A stretch of DNA of 64,000 bases from Calothrix sp. PCC 6303 (GTDB taxonomy: Bacteria > Cyanobacteriota > Cyanobacteriia > Cyanobacteriales > Nostocaceae). The stretch covers positions 5,270,001-5,334,000 of the forward strand of contig NC_019751.1 of assembly GCF_000317435.1 (NCBI RefSeq), read 5' to 3'. Every line of letters begins with the position of its first letter. Positions within the stretch are counted from its first letter, which is position 1. This document shows, in pieces, positions 63,678 to 64,000 of the stretch. The position numbers and the translations under genes are program-made. Under the pieces are notes generated by a model, which was not told the origin of the DNA, made no database searches, and was given only the letters and a program-made list of their open reading frames with translations.

Positions 63678-64000
63678 ATGTCAGTAAAGAATATTATATT
63701 TCTCGTACTATTGCTGTTTATTCCGGTTTCTTTAGCCGCGCATTTCCTGGAATGGGGAGAATTGGTAGTTTTCATCACCGCAGCATTGGCAATTCTGCCA
63801 TTAGCGGGTTGGATGGGTACCGCTACAGAGGAAATTGCTGTGGTACTAGGTCCAGCAATGGGGGGTTTATTAAATGCTACATTTGGTAACGCCACAGAGT
63901 TAATTATTGCCTTGGTTGCTTTGCGGGCAGGATTGGTAAGTGTAGTTAAGGCTAGTATCACAGGTTCAATTATTGGCAACCTATTACTAGTGATGGGTTT
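63678..64000 (+). CDS. Ca2+/H+ antiporter (Cax/ChaA type), N-terminal part, cut by window edge
   Basis: 107 codons are visible from the ATG at 63678 ([20 protein letters not shown]), preceded by aggtgaaa as ribosome site. The frame is open to the window end. The CaCA-family alpha-1 repeat is clear: [20 protein letters not shown] (64-83), with Asn71 and Glu74 as ion-binding residues, followed by [12 protein letters not shown]. Cax exchangers export or sequester Ca2+ using the proton gradient. Confidence 0.88.
   Translation, partial: MSVKNIIFLVLLLFIPVSLAAHFLEWGELVVFITAALAILPLAGWMGTATEEIAVVLGPAMGGLLNATFGNATELIIALVALRAGLVSVVKASITGSIIGNLLLVMG

Overview
The window comes from a filamentous, probably heterocyst-group (Nostocales-type) cyanobacterium. 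The chromosome is AT-rich and sprinkled with the HIP1 octamer GCGATCGC. It carries photosynthesis-specific genes (orange carotenoid protein, fluorescence recovery protein, Psb27, tocopherol/plastoquinone methyltransferase, Tab2-like protein) and cyanobacterial repeat families: heptamer STRRs, GGGAGCAGGG-type low-complexity repeats and short interspersed inverted-repeat elements. No tRNA, rRNA or CRISPR array was recognised.

1-8.3 kb is mainly housekeeping and photosynthesis: the start of a SUKH (SMI1/KNR4) protein at the left edge, selO, ocp followed by frp (quencher and its antagonist), speE, two small cyanobacterial proteins, cofH (deazaflavin chromophore) and psb27. 8.9-15.4 kb holds a family-10-like glycosyl hydrolase, two SAM methyltransferases (one a clear MPBQ/MSBQ methyltransferase), a Rieske protein, small unknown proteins and a DUF1636 gene behind a clear cobalamin riboswitch.

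15.4-19.7 kb is an accessory island: a 1159-residue CHAT-protease/NTPase/TPR protein with near-identical 120-bp repeats, flanked on both sides by the same interspersed repeats and by a DUF559 nuclease remnant. 19.7-36.9 kb holds a type IA topoisomerase, a giant Ser/Thr-kinase/AAA/GAF/PAS/histidine-kinase protein, a Tab2-like protein, a Crp-DUF2232-CobT-like run and an Hsp70/actin-fold protein with a long acidic N-terminus.

37-42.2 kb is a peptide export operon (cyclic-nucleotide-domain protein, HlyD-type adaptor, C39-peptidase ABC transporter). Its likely substrates are four tandem, almost identical 73-residue double-glycine-leader peptides at 59.3-60.4 kb (CTB-like bacteriocin family), 17 kb away. 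Just upstream of those peptides is a roughly 200-nt stretch with many stems that looks like a structured noncoding RNA.

43.5-52.7 kb holds a group 2 sigma factor with a possible c-di-AMP-type leader, pgsA, two pentapeptide proteins and a Fur-family regulator. It also holds a NACHT-pentapeptide gene split by an insertion sequence with perfect 17-bp ends and a 7-bp target duplication; removing the IS restores one open frame of about 1049 codons. The right end holds a ClC/CBS/USP protein whose gating glutamate is glutamine, a nitroreductase, an overlapping RHH/PAS gene pair, a GH57-type protein and the start of a Ca2+/H+ antiporter cut by the window edge.
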